A stretch of DNA of 64,000 nt, taken from Pempheris klunzingeri. Its lineage: Eukaryota > Chordata > Actinopteri > Acropomatiformes > Pempheridae. The first letter of the stretch is position 1. Each line of letters begins with the position of its first letter. The stretch lies in contig NC_092032.1 of assembly GCF_042242105.1 (NCBI RefSeq), forward strand, positions 12,139,915-12,203,914, in the 5' to 3' direction. The notes below the pieces were generated by a model. It was not told the DNA's origin, did no database searches, and saw nothing but the letters and a program-made list of their open reading frames with translations. Shown piece after piece: positions 45,758-60,537 of this stretch. The translations under genes and the position numbers were made by a program.

Positions 45758-46045
45758 TTGTTTGTGTGTAGACAGAAGCTATAGAGAACGGTGACACTGA
45801 GGTCTGTGGATGTCCAGGCACTGCTGTTTTGATTTTTCAAGGCTTTGAGCCCCACAAATGAAATCCCATTCACCTCCACTGTCCTGGAATGGAGGCAGAA
45901 ATCTCAGAGAGAGAAAACTCAAAAACTGGGTAAAAAAAAAAACTAAGAAAAACACTGGAGATGATTGTGGGAAATCATGTCATATCTTGCAACATTTCCA
46001 CACACAACTCCTCATGAATTACGCCTGTGCACATGCCCAATTATC

Positions 46046-46050
<5 letters not shown>

Positions 46051-46102
<52 letters not shown>
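46051..46102 (+). repeat. (TG)n microsatellite
   Basis: About 52 bases of uninterrupted TG dinucleotide. Confidence 0.95.
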
Positions 46103-46103
<1 letters not shown>

Positions 46104-46260
46104 TTAATATGTAACACCTAGGGTCGATATGGCTGCTCTGAGCTGCTCGCTGAGCTGACACACTCAATCTGTGTGTGTCAAACGTGTGTGATTAAGGAGT
46201 TCATAGTGCTCCATGGCTTTTATCCACAAACTTCGTCTTTTTTCTGCCCTCCTCCCTCTC

Positions 46261-46265
<5 letters not shown>

Positions 46266-46299
<34 letters not shown>
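46266..46299 (+). repeat. (CT)n microsatellite
   Basis: About 33 bases of uninterrupted CT dinucleotide. Confidence 0.9.
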
Positions 46300-46304
<5 letters not shown>

Positions 46305-46987
46305 GCTTCTATGTTTACTTTTTGTTCCTTCAATCAGTAACCTCCATGAGTCAGTGCCACACATGACGCTCTGGTGTATCTGTGAGAACACACACGCACA
46401 AAGGACTTACTGTAGATATATAGGAGGGATTAATATCATTATACACTATAGGGAAAGAGCATCCAACAGTACTGAATCAAAATTATGGGAAAAATTTAAA
46501 AAAAATTGGGTGGTTTGAAGGAGGATTTTCAGTCCACTATTTGCTCAGTTGCTACAAGCTGTGGGAATATACAAAAACACAGAGGCACCATTCGTCTTAT
46601 CTAAATACTACGAGAAAAAAAAAAGATCCTTACGGATCAATACCAACCGGCTCATTGATTGATTGCATTCTATTTTTCCATCTGTTCTTCCAGGCTTTAC
46701 CTTTTCAGGTTGTTGGATACTTATTACTCTGTCCTGATAAGACCCATGTCTGAGTTCCCTGACCTGAGGCCTGCAGGGTTATGAGAGTGAACAAAGACAA
46801 CTTCCACAGGTTTCTCTCGACACCATCGTCCAGAAGAGGCTCAGAACATTTATTCTGTGTGCTTTACTTCTTCTGGAAAATCCACCCCCAACATGTGTGG
46901 GAGATGTCTTTTCCTTCAAGAAAAATTCAAGTGATGCACCCACAGAAACAAAATATAATCCTTCACTGGTGGACTTCTCCCTCCTGA

Positions 46988-47089
<102 letters not shown>

Positions 47090-47240
47090 CATTCTGTCAG
47101 CTGCTGGCCCTATCTCTGTAAACTGCAGCTAATTCGTGTAAATATTGGGTAAAGTACTGAGGTGGGATGAGATAACCTATTTGTCACATAACCAGCCAGC
47201 CATTCAGCCTCCACTGATTAAACAGCACACATCAAGTGGT

Positions 47241-47241
<1 letters not shown>

Positions 47242-47295
<54 letters not shown>

Positions 47296-47300
47296 CACAG
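47242..47300 (+). repeat. (CA)n microsatellite with one interruption
   Basis: A CA run with a single G interruption at 47289. It lies 155 bases from the previous run. Confidence 0.93.
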
Positions 47301-49449
47301 ACACAGAGGTATGACTGATACATGTATTTTGTTTTTACTCATTTGTGACAAAAATCTGTTAAATAACAAACCACAATAACATAGCAGGTTTCTTAGAATG
47401 ATTTCACAGAAAAGAGAGAAAAGAGAAAGGAGAAAGAAAATGTTAACAAGCTGCTTTAAACAGTTAATGCAGCTGATGGCACAGATTATGTATAAAGTTA
47501 CACAACGTTGTAAATGACATGTAAAATATGCCTTACATTTGAGCTGCCCAGATGTGGATTGTGAATGTCTAGAATTACTATTTTAACTAGTTAAAAGTGA
47601 GTATAATTAAATTAAAAATTGACATCTCACTCAAAAATGTAGATTTGTAATTCCTAGAATTGTTTTAACAAATCAAATATGAATTACAAATAATAAGAAC
47701 CTACAGATTAAACTGTCAAAATTATAGTTGTTTTTATGCAGTTGCTTCTATATTATTCATAATATATATTTTTTTTATTGCATTTGATTTTACTTTGCAC
47801 TGGAAAGCATTTTATGCTCCTCACTTAAAAGGTGATATACAAAAATAATTATTGTTAGTTTATCCCCACAATATGAAACAGTGTAAATACAGGTAGAGAA
47901 AATCACAGGGTCAGGTTATGAGGGGAATTTAGAGAAAATGCTGAATCATGCTGAACATACACGAACTAAAGTTTTGACAAGTCAGAAGTAAGCCACATCT
48001 GTAGTTGTGATGGTGCCTCAAAATATGGTTCACAGTTCAATAAAGCACAATTTAGATATTCATTAAGCCAACAAACTAACATTAATTCATTGACACTAAT
48101 TTAGTACTCTACAGTAACACCAAACAGCTGAGGAGCCTGATGTTTATTTTGAGCCTGACACATATCCTGGTGCACACTGCCACCTACTGCACAGCAACAA
48201 CTCCACCTGTGGCACCAACTGTATGAATGGGAGTCACTCACATGACTAATTGGGCCTGAGGTGTGTAAAACCACAGATACAACATGGCACTTGTCTAATT
48301 AACCACCTAACATACAGTTTGATTAAATAAAGCAGTTTTATTTACTCCACAAATATCATGTTTTTAAGGCTGCACCATTCAATGAGGCGCTATTTGTCTT
48401 GTTCATCGTTTGATAGACATTTCCTCACGATTCAGGCTGATGTGGTGCATCTTTGGAAAGGTCAGAATCTCCAGTAGGATTTAATCTAAGTTTCTGTGGG
48501 TGTGGACAGTGTTTTACTAGACAGCAGAGTTCAGTCTTTGTTGTCTTATAGCCTGGCAGTTTCAAATGTTGTAAAATCACACAGGTTCTTACAATTATAT
48601 ATAATTAGACCGCTGCGCAGACTGAAATTGGACAGAGCTAATCTGATTGTCTCCATACCATTGATAAGGATTTAAGTTGTCCAACATAAACTGACACTAC
48701 AGGACAGATCATGGCTTTACTCAGAAGAAATCTTGTTTTAAACTAAATACACTGTATGTGGTTCAGCAGCTTTATTATTCTGTTCTTTAGTGGTGCAGTT
48801 GGGATGTCTCAAAGCCCTGGAAGAGTTTATTTATCTCAGTTTAATTTAAAAGGAAATAAAAACACCCACAGCAATGTCTAAAAATCAGTACATCCAGTGA
48901 GTCACCTGTGTGGGGACACTGTGGGTGTGTAGGAGTGTTGTGTCTCAGCAGGAAAAGCACAGGTGTAGATGATGGCTCAGTTCTTAAAGCATCCCAGTGA
49001 TCCACAGCAATAAACCACCATTTACTATTACAGGATCCAGAAACTGAAGCAGATCGATTAGACTTGGCCTTCATTTATTCTATTTACACTTGTGCTTGAT
49101 TCATTGCAACACTTTAAAATGCCTTTGGTGGAAAAGATCAACTTATTAGTAGACATGACAGAGATGCAAGTAGCCCTGGTTTAACAGATAAAACAGGAAA
49201 ATAAAGTGAACACCTTTAAGCCTTTAACTGCTGCTCGTCAGTGAGCCTATTGGTCAAGGTTAATAAAGGAAGTGTACTTAGGATTGACCTTGTGGACTCA
49301 ACAGCTGAACGTGTGAGGACGTAAACCGGTTATGACGTGTATGCCAGTTACTCATTTCTCTTATCAAAGGGGGAGAAATCAGCACATCGTGACACTTAAA
49401 CTCAATGAACATATGACAACATGACAAGCAGGGTGTGTACAAATTTTTT

Positions 49450-49455
49450 ATTTTG
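49450..49455 (-). terminator. rpl21 poly(A) signal
   Basis: Minus-strand AATAAA only about 10 bases beyond the rpl21 stop codon. The very short 3' UTR is typical of ribosomal protein genes. Confidence 0.7.
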
Positions 49456-49462
49456 GTGAGCT

Positions 49463-51569
<2,107 letters not shown>

Positions 51570-52353
51570 TTACTGAGAGAAAACACTTCAGTTAAGACAT
51601 TACGGAGCCTGAAGATTTTCTTCCCATGTAAACATTTCACATCTGATCACTGGATAGAAAATAACTGTCACCAAAGGGGTCTCCTTCATTCTTATTGGTC
51701 CACAAAATGGGACATGATCTCAGACATTACACCAAACTGCGGTTTAATTTCTAAAATAAAGTAATAAAGATGTACATCAAGGTGCACCATATTGGGGGAA
51801 ATGGAGAAACAACCTATGAAGGCCAATCTAAGATCCAAACTAAGCTGCCAAACAAGCTAAATTGAGCTTAAAGGTTGATCCAAATTAAGCACATGCATAT
51901 TGGAAGAAACAACGTGTTTTTTTATTTATTGGATTCAACAGGACATAAAAATGTTGCCAATTACACCGTGTATTACAGGATATGCTAACATGTACGCTAG
52001 CAAGAAACACAAATCAAACATAGGCTCCTCGACGTTAGACAGCATCGTACTAGCAGATTTACGGACGACCACAAAGTCACAGTTAATGTCATGTTTAGCT
52101 GTATTAAAGCGGGACGTTTGAGGAAAACACTGTTTCTACTGAAGGTTTCGCTGCCTGCTAGGCCCACATGGAGAGCCACGCTGCTGGTCCTGCTCACATT
52201 TAACCGAAAATATCTCTCTGTGGAAGCTTTTTACAGGCTACAATATCCCATAGCTTCGTAAAGGAATGGCTGTGGCGCCTATTATAATGCATTTGTGTAC
52301 TAATGAAACGATAATAACGAAGAAAATAAGATTTCACGCGGAGATGATCTTAC

Positions 52354-52393
52354 CCCCGGTCTCTACAAGATGGCGGGTACGGCGGAAAGAGAG
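52354..52393 (-). promoter_or_regulatory. rpl21: rpl21 noncoding exon 1 with 5'-TOP start
   Basis: On the minus strand CTCTTTCCGCC (52381-52391) is a classic 5' terminal oligopyrimidine start. It is followed about 20 bases later by CCGCCATCTTG, and the exon ends at a GTAAGA donor (52353). TOP leaders put translation of ribosomal protein mRNAs under mTOR/LARP1 control. No TATA box is apparent. Confidence 0.75.
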
Positions 52394-53069
52394 ATCTCAG
52401 GCCCCCAAACTCCGCCTTGTGAAATACAATTTAGGTAGACCGGGATATTGCCTGAAGCAAATAAATGTGACTCTAAATGGGACCCAGCAGACCCAGGATA
52501 AGCTCATTCAGGAATTACAGCAGACCGCTAACGCTTGTTCCCATAGGTGAACTGATCCTAGATCTGTTATGATCGACGACGTTTATGTGATTTGTTTACT
52601 GTTTATCTCAGTCTAGTAGCAAAAAAAGAGAACAAAATATGAACGCGGCTTCTCAAATACAACTATTGCAACGTTTTTGTTCGCATGTTTCACGATGGTG
52701 CAAATATATTATCCACGCTATTGTGGTTATACGCGTGCGCAAAACTTTAGCAAGCCTAATCTTTAATTTTACCTGATGATATTGATAGGTGCTTCATAAA
52801 AAAAACACACGACTTTCACATGACTTAATTTGACCCCCACATCGTGAGCCTTTGTGAGAAGGTTGGAGTGAGACACTAACAACCAAAAACGAGGCGATCA
52901 TCTCCGCCTACCGTAATTAAAGCGAAGACGGAAGTCATTACCCGTGAATGCTCTTGTTTTCTTGAGCCGCTGCACTTTTCCGTCGCGAGCTCAGCAGAAT
53001 CGCCTCACGAGGGGAGGCAGCCCAGTCTTGTCAGCGCGCGGCTGTGTGGTGGAAGATGGCGCTAGCCGA
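52394..53069. promoter_or_regulatory. Divergent promoter interval rpl21/usp12
   Basis: rpl21 starts leftward near 52393 and usp12 rightward near 52.9-53.0 kb, so about 600 bases carry both promoters and the usp12 leader. The usp12 side becomes CpG-rich (CCGTCGCGAGC, CAGCGCGCGG). No TATA box is seen on either side. Confidence 0.5.
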
Positions 53070-56000
53070 ATGGAAATCCTAATGACAGTCTCCAAATTTG
53101 CCTCTTTTTGTACCATGGTGAGTGCACGGCAGCCTCATACGGGCATCAGTCGGGCTATGGGGTGGTAGGGAAACCGCGGCTGTGGTGTTATTGTCTTTTT
53201 AAACCGCGGAATTGTAAATAAAAACAGTTAATTCTGGTGTGCTAGCCAAGCAGTTTTCCGATCATAGCAAAGCAAGCAGCCACCCACTGCCTTCTCCTCA
53301 CTAACAGCTGTACATGGACGCCCTGCGGTCTGGACTTCTTTTTCTACTCATAGCTGGAGGACTTATTGGGTTAATATTTACCACAGCTGCTTTGAGCACA
53401 GTGACAGTGCACCTGCTGCAGCTGGGGCTCACAGCTAACTAGCTAACGTGAAGGTAACTGAGGCTAAACCAGTGTCACAGCTCGCCAGCAGCTGGATAAT
53501 CGATTACTTCAGACTAACAGAGGCGATTAACCTGCAGTGCGCGAGGGGAAGCCGTGAAAAAACATTTAATTTGGCGTGTTGGCCTTTGACAAACTACCAG
53601 ATCTTATTAACACAGGCAATGACGACATGGTTTCACATTAGCTGCGCAGTTGTGGAGCCGTTCATGTCCACTCTGCACAGTTTGTTACTGTATACATAAT
53701 GCATCGTACTCCTTTAACCCACACCACATCATGCGCGGGGGGTAAATGTTTCCTAAAACAGACACCGAGTCCTGTGCTAACTTCAAAAACCTCTGCTCTT
53801 CATTTTGTCTGTTCTGCCACATATAATTTTGTCATCTCAACTTTGCTGTCAGATAAAAATGATGCACCAGAAAGGTGGGAGGGAAAAATGCTTGTTTTTA
53901 AGCACTTGATCTTTTTTTTTGTTTCATCCAAGCAGCAAATCATGTTGAAAATGCCGTTTAATTTGCCAGTTGCTGACACTTAGTTGTGGCATTGGTGTGT
54001 TTTTGTCATTGTTGGGTTCAGATCACTAGCTGAGCTTGCAGTTTGTGTTAAAAAGATATATTTTGCTATATTTGCAGGGCGCCAATGCCTCTGCTCTGGA
54101 GAAAGAGATTGGATCAGAGCAGTTTCCGGTCAATGAGCACTACTTTGGCCTGGTCAATGTAAGTTGAATGATGCACTGTGCAGATTCTGCGTTTTGCATA
54201 CAGTTGTACTCTGATTTCACCGTAACAACATGATGTATGGTTTTTAGTTTGGGAACACCTGCTACTGCAACTCGGTGCTGCAGGCCCTGTACTTCTGCCG
54301 ACCGTTTCGGGAGAAGATCTTGGCGTACCGCAGTCAGCCGCGGCGGAAGGAAAACCTGCTCACCTGCCTGGCCGACCTGTTCCACAGTATTGCCAACCAG
54401 AAGAGGAAAGTGGGAGTCATACCACCCAAGAAGTTCATCACACGGCTACGCAAGGAGAATGGTGAGGGAGCAGAGTGTCAGATCAGCACTTTAACAGCTG
54501 CTTTAAAATCCTTTATCCCAATCACTGGAATAGCCTGAAGTACCTGTTGAACATACAGTCTTTCTGTGCTTTCTTCCTCAGAGCTGTTTGACAACTACAT
54601 GCAGCAGGATGCCCACGAGTTCCTGAACTACCTGCTCAACACCATCGCAGATCTGCTTCAGGAGGAGAGGAAGCAGGAGAAGACCAATGGCCGCCTTGCC
54701 AACGGCACTTTGGACTCTCAGAACAACAACAGCAACGCCACGCCCGCTCCCACCTGGGTCCACGAGATCTTCCAAGGCACTCTGACCAATGAGACACGCT
54801 GCCTAACCTGTGAAACGGTGAGATGCCTCACTGCTGTTTTTGTGTGAGGGCGGATGTTTGAGTGGCTTACACCAAACTTCTCCTACCGTGTGTCATCAGA
54901 GTCTTGTTTAAACATGTTTTCACTCAAGTCGAGCATCGAGCAGTCCTGCCACCGATTTCAGGGATTAGCAAATAGGTGAAGCTTCTTGGCACAACAGCAG
55001 TGAACAGCTAAGGTTGCGTCACTGGATGTGCAAACAATAATTTAGGTAAATACAACAGACAGGTATGGTTTTTATTGCCATACGGCCACAGCCCTCATAG
55101 CATAGTATTAAGACATTTAAGTTTTACAATAATGATAATAACGATGATAATAATATTAATAATAATAATAACTCTAAAGCATCCAAAGCAGCCCAAAGCA
55201 AACAGAAATGGATAAATAGTTCTAAAATATAATAGGGTAAATAAATAATAAGGAAAAACATAAAGTAATAAAATTACCTTAAAGCTGACTGAAACAGATA
55301 TGTTTTCTGCTGAAACATTTGTCTTGTATTTGTGTTTAGTTCCTTTTAGCTTACTTTACTCATTTTTCTTTTTTTTTTCTCAGATAAGCAGCAAAGATGA
55401 GGACTTCCTGGACCTTTCTGTGGATGTAGAACAGAATACCTCCATCACACACTGCCTCAGGTAAATTCACGGCATGTAGAAGCAGAGCTGCGTCAGGCAC
55501 TGAGGAAGCAGGATTAGAAGTTGACTAGACAAAAAAGGAATCAGCAGCTTTTATGATTAATTACGAAAAATCGTTGTCTAGCAAAAATGCAAAACATTTA
55601 ATGATTGCGGCTCCTTAAAAGTGAGGATTTGCCTCCTTTCTTTGTCTTAAATTATAGTGAAAACGATTTGAAGACATCACCTTGGCCTGGAATATAGGGA
55701 AGGAAGTTTTTCACAGTTTTCAGATGTTTTAACAACCAAGCGATTGATTAATTCAACCGTGAAAATCATCTGCAGCTCTAGTAAAGAATTTGCCTCCTAA
55801 ATGTTGTAAATGCTACAAAAATGGACAAATGTTTGCCAGCATTACAGAAGTGGTGACATTTTGACAGGTCTCAGTTTGCCGTGTTAATGTAAAGATTTTA
55901 TTTTGCTTTTATAGGAAGATTGTATAAGATGCTCGCACCAGGTGATGTTTGTTTGAGGCTGCTGGATTTTTTATTTATTTATTTTTTTCTAAAGATCAGT

Positions 56001-58512
56001 CACATTTTTATGCGTGACCGTTTCAGACAAGCGTGATGAAAGATGCTCTCTGTGCCATGTCCTTGATCAAACCGCGCGAGGAGAATGCAGTGTTTTGAAA
56101 TCGAGTGATTCATTTGTAGACACGAGACACTTCAGATTGTGCATCGATTAATCGTCTCTTTGTGGCTCCTCTCAGAGGTTTCAGTAACACGGAGACTCTG
56201 TGCAGTGAGTACAAATACTACTGTGAAGAATGTAGAAGCAAGCAGGAGGCACACAAGAGGTCAGTATACAGTTTCAGTCTTAATGTGTGCTTTTTTTAGG
56301 CGTGTGTGTGTGTTTTGGTATTCAGATGTCGTGCCTGACGCTGTCATGTTTGCGACGTAGGATGCGTGTAAAGAAGCTGCCGATGATCTTGGCTCTGCAC
56401 CTGAAGCGCTTTAAGTATATGGAGCAGCTGCAGCGCTACACCAAGCTGTCCTATCGCGTCGTCTTCCCCCTGGAGCTCCGCCTCTTCAACACCTCCGGGG
56501 ACGCCACCAATCCCGAGAGGCTCTATGACCTGGTCGCCGTGGTGGTGCATTGTGGGAGGTGTGTAGGTGAACGCACAGCTAGAATATAACACCTTTTTGC
56601 AGCCGTCTCCACAGCAACCAAAGACAGGCAGAGAAATTATTGTTCTAATGATAATAATCATGCATTTTCACCTGTTGGCACAAGAATAAAGGTGCATTAG
56701 ACTTTAAATCACATCAAAAACACAGACTGCATCCATCATTATTCAGCTGGACTTTCTCTCAGCGACGTCACGACCCAGCGTGAGTGGGAGTTTGTCTGTC
56801 TGTGTTTATACAAGGTGCTTCCCTGCTTTCCACACAGGGCCTGTTGGAGCAGACTCCAGCCCTTCACGACTCTGAACAGAAGTAATTTATTAAAGAAAGT
56901 GTATTAAAAGGTCAGACTTATTTGGAGTCGAGGCGGGAGTCCTGCAGATGTAAATCGTCTTGTCTGAGTGAGCGTCTCAGTCCTCTCTTCTCCCTTTGAG
57001 CTTCACTCTCATTTCAGCTCCCTCTTGCCAGGGTTATTTTCAGAGAAATTGATGTCATGATTTGAGGCTATATATCGTGTGGGACTGCAGTGATCATAAT
57101 GTCTCAATAGTGCTGAAACTATACAGTGTATTGAATTCTGCTTCAACTGAGTCACGTTAACAAATATGTTTATCTATTTTTGGCCAACAAGTGCATAGAA
57201 CAAGTGTAAAGAGGCCTGAGACGGTGTTCTGCCACCACAATATTTTAGAATGTATGTTGATCTTAAAAGCAAACCACTGCAATAATTATGAGTTGTAAAA
57301 AATTAGGTCTCTAAGAAGAAGTGAACCGTCATGCTTATTTCACTTGGTGTTATATTTGTGTTTAAGAGCTTCACAGCAGGTCTGCTAACGTTGCTAAGTG
57401 GTGTAAAGTGCTGATGCTCTAACTGCAGCGTCCCTAGTTTCACACCGTTTTATACAGTCCATGATTTCAAGTCCAGCTGGGGACCTTTTGTTGCACTTCA
57501 TTCCCACCTTGTTTCCTGTTTGTTTACTGTATCCTGCACATAAAAACAACATAAAAAACACTTTTTAAAAAAGTAAAAGCTTCAATTAAAGAGAGCAGAT
57601 TATTACTTTTCATGTAAAGCACAGATTAAGAAGTTAGAGTAATAAACTCGGATTAGTCAGGTTGAAAGCAGAAGTCTGACGTTTTAATCACATTTTTGTG
57701 CACGTGCGTCAGTTTAGGGCCTGCAGGTCACACCACAGCGATTGACCAATGCCATGAGATCCAGTTAACTAAACTGGGCCAGTATTCTCACAAAATATGC
57801 TAAATTCATACACAGGGAGGTATAGTTTTACATTTTCTTGTATTGGTCCATTGTCTGGTCTCATGCGCACACATTTCTACCGACAAGTGCGTGATGTTTG
57901 CTTTATTAAAGGCCCTGTACACCCACCCAGGTGTTTACTCTTCCTCTGGCTGATTAGACCTCTGCTGAGGTTGAAGCTGGGTGGAGCGATGCAGGAATTA
58001 CATGAAGTCTCCGAACTTCATGAACAAATAAAAATGTTAAAGGTGCAACTTCTCCCACTCAAGCCGGTGTAACAAAACTAATAGGAAGAGAGGCGTCAAT
58101 CACACATGCTCATACAGTAAAGCCAAAATAAGTGGAAACATGGACGTGTTGGGCCTTTAAAATCTCAGGGATATGATCATAGAGGCTAAAGTTAACTCTG
58201 TTGTGCTAATGCAGTGTTGTCTTTGTTTTCAGTGGTCCAAACCGGGGTCACTACATTGCCATTGTGAAAAGCCACGACTTCTGGTTGCTGTTTGATGACG
58301 ATATTGTAGAGGTGAGTGAGTTAGTCTGTATATGCGTTTGATTCAGTATTCAGAGCAACATTGCATTTATTTCTCTAACCCTGCTGCATGTCGTCTTTCT
58401 GTTCTTGTAGAAAATTGACGCACAGGCCATAGAAGAATTCTATGGTCTCACTTCCGAAATCTCCAAGAACTCTGAGTCGGGCTACATCCTCTTTTACCAG
58501 TCCAGAGACTAA
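53070..58512 (+). CDS. usp12: Ubiquitin-specific protease USP12
   Basis: Cysteine deubiquitinase activated by UAF1/WDR48 and WDR20, acting on substrates such as histones and signalling receptors. Nine exons: 53070-53117, 54078-54158, 54248-54461, 54582-54817, 55384-55460, 56176-56259, 56361-56558, 58233-58311, 58411-58512, giving 372 residues (human 370). The Cys box [16 protein letters not shown] holds catalytic Cys48; the His box NRGHYIAI holds His319. Zinc-binding pairs appear as CLTCET and [10 protein letters not shown]-terminus [13 protein letters not shown] and C-terminus [10 protein letters not shown] match USP12 more closely than USP46. A poly(Asn/Ser) patch ([11 protein letters not shown]) sits in exon 4. 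The first ATG in the leader that opens this frame was used. Confidence 0.97.
55560..55790 (-). repeat. Dispersed short repeat (GTGATGTCTTCA family), minus copy
   Basis: In usp12 intron 5. Read on the minus strand it has GGTGATGTCTTCAAATCG, like the plus copy near 39945. On the plus strand it ends CAGCTCTAGTA, like the copy near 3150. Confidence 0.5.
56559..58232 (+). other. usp12 intron 7
   Basis: The largest usp12 intron (1674 bases). AT-rich, with no exon, RNA gene or clear repeat recognised. Confidence 0.6.
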
Positions 58513-59345
58513 ATGTGGAGCCGAGCGTTTCGCCACCGAAACCAGAAGAGATGCTCTGTTCCCTGTTTGTGGGGAGTGGCGGACCATAAACGCACCACAC
58601 CACCCCACAATGCCGGCGCAGCTGTAATTCATACCTGTGCTTTTACACACTCGGCGCCAGAGCTCAGCCGTGGAAACCCTCTCCTCCCCTCCCTCGCCCG
58701 CTACGTACCAGCTGTCCCTCCTGACCTCCATGCCCCCTCCCCTCCTCATCCCCTTCACTCTGGCTGGACGCTGCTGCTGCTGCTGCCGCCGCCGCCGCCG
58801 CCGCCGCTGCTGCTGCCGGGACAACGAGACGATAATGAATGAAAACTGTGTCAAGATTGTTTTTAAAAAGACGCCGAATGAGGGTTGTACAGATGTCGGT
58901 TGGTCGTATGAGTGGCGTATTAGTTTTTGCTTTGGGTGTGGGGTCGAATGGGTATTTAATAATAATTCATATGATGTAATACCGGCCTGGTGTCTTCACC
59001 CCTCACACTGTTATGCTGCACTGGGATTTACTGAGAGTGGATCATGTTTTCGATCATGGATGTAAAGGAGGATGGGTGTGGGGTGAGCATCCCGCTGATG
59101 GGGCACACTGGGTTGTATATTTCTACAGTGTACAGGATGGTATTTGTATAAATATAACAAGAAGATAATATTATCATTGGAAAACGTTAGACCTTGAGAA
59201 GATGTATTAACACTATGGTGCACTTTTGATACCGTTTTGTAGGTGTTGGCAAGTTTAATGTGAGGGTTTGCTTAAAAAGGCCTGTTGTGAAGCGATCATT
59301 TTCTGTTTTAAAGAAAAAGAAATAAAGCCAGTAAGATTGAGGCAG
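58513..59345 (+). other. usp12 3' UTR with CTG/CCG triplet block
   Basis: Runs from the stop codon to the poly(A) signal AATAAA at about 59321-59326. The first 300 bases are pyrimidine- and GC-rich and include a triplet block at 58771-58818: five CTG, seven CCG, three CTG, one CCG. The rest is AT-rich. Confidence 0.65.
58771..58818 (+). repeat. (CTG)5(CCG)7(CTG)3CCG triplet repeat
   Basis: Perfect triplet units in the presumed usp12 3' UTR, arranged nearly as a mirror (CTG-CCG-CTG). It has hairpin-forming potential in the mRNA. Confidence 0.9.
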
Positions 59346-59796
59346 GGTGTGCTCTCTTCTCTGTGTCCCACAGGTGCGCACTGATGACTCATAGAGCTCA
59401 ACACCGCCTCCCAGCGGTGTTACCTGGTAGCCCACCCCCCCACCCCCTCCACCCCCCCAACACACACACACTGCAACAGGAACTATTTTTAATCCATTCA
59501 GACCCAAAAGGCAGGTGCTTTGGGAAAAAACGGAAAAAAACCATCCACGCACACAGCCGCCATAACGCTCGGTCAGCTAACTGCGGTCACACACACACAT
59601 CAACAAGTCAGCTATCAGTCTGTGATCAGCAGAGGTGTCCTGGAGGCAGCGCCGCAAGGATGGAGGAGAGATGAGCCAGAGAAGATGGAGGACGGAGGAG
59701 AGGGAGGGAGGGGGGGTGGTGACACACATTAGGGTTGCTGTTAATAGCACAGACAGGACCAGAATAGCAGGGCGTCGCAGGAGGAAAGCGAGCATC

Positions 59797-59858
59797 CAGC
59801 ATCTTCATCCAGCATCTTCATCCAGCATCTTCATCCAGCATCTTCATCCAGCATCTTC
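59797..59858 (+). repeat. Minisatellite, 13-base unit
   Basis: The unit CATCTTCATCCAG is repeated about four times in tandem, plus partial units at both ends, without changes between copies. Confidence 0.9.
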
Positions 59859-60025
59859 AGAACTGCAGTCAGACAGAAAAAAGAAATCACTGACACAAAC
59901 AACACAGCATTTTAAACTGTTTGTCCAGGTGAGAGGGGCAGATGTTGCAACATGTAGTCATACCTGTGGAAAGAGGTCACGTTTGTTTAAAATAAGCGAC
60001 CACCTGCATGTGAGCATATGGACAC

Positions 60026-60028
<3 letters not shown>

Positions 60029-60106
<78 letters not shown>
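60029..60106 (+). repeat. (CA)n microsatellite upstream of gpr12
   Basis: About 78 uninterrupted bases of CA, roughly 430 bases before the probable noncoding gpr12 exon's donor. Confidence 0.95.
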
Positions 60107-60107
<1 letters not shown>

Positions 60108-60180
60108 CTGTCTTTGTCCTTGAGACAGCACGGACCAGACATTTAGCTCCATAACGGAGTTCAACCGGTCTCTGGAGGTC

Positions 60181-60537
60181 TGGCCCGTGTGGGACTCCTC
60201 CTTCCCTCCCCTCCATGCGCACCATCACCTCCTCCTCTTCCTCTCTCCAGCCGCTGCTCCGCTCGCTGCTCTCTGCACAGCCGCAGTCCACGGCGATGCG
60301 CCGTTAACGGCAGAGCCGCTCCGCGCTCTTTTCTTCTTCTTCTTCTTCTTCTTCTCCTCCTTCTTCTTCCTCCTCCATCATCATCATCATCATCCCCGCT
60401 CACAGGCAGAGAGGAGCAGCATCCCCCTCCCCGGGCTGCGTGTCTGTCCGCCGGCTGCACCATCCTTATTGTTAACATGGAAATACAAGGCTGTCGTTCT
60501 TCCATCTAGACGGGAAGTCTCACCTCACAGAGTCAAG
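60181..60537 (+). promoter_or_regulatory. gpr12 promoter and probable noncoding first exon
   Basis: GC-rich (GCCGCTGCTCCGCTCGCTGC, CCGTTAACGGCAGAGCCGC) with a long TTC/TCC/ATC triplet pyrimidine tract at about 60328-60396. It ends at a donor, GTCAAG|GTAGGC, at 60537/60538. The coding exon has an acceptor TTTCAG at 61372-61377, so an intron of about 840 bases is implied. A short upstream open frame starts at the ATG at 60478. Confidence 0.5.

Larger units (their letters stand above)
59346..60180. other. usp12-gpr12 intergenic, repeat-rich
   Basis: Contains C-rich runs (about 59431-59460), a G-rich run near 59700-59716, a 13-base minisatellite (59797-59858) and a 78-base CA microsatellite (60029-60106). 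No gene is seen. Confidence 0.6.

Noticed and set aside
58375-58854. 159-codon minus-strand frame with poly-Gln/Arg
   Set aside because: Antisense to the last usp12 exon and the CTG/CCG block. The homopolymers are just the triplet repeat read backwards.
59797-59858. CRISPR-like array
   Set aside because: Tandem 13-base units without spacers in a vertebrate genome: a minisatellite.
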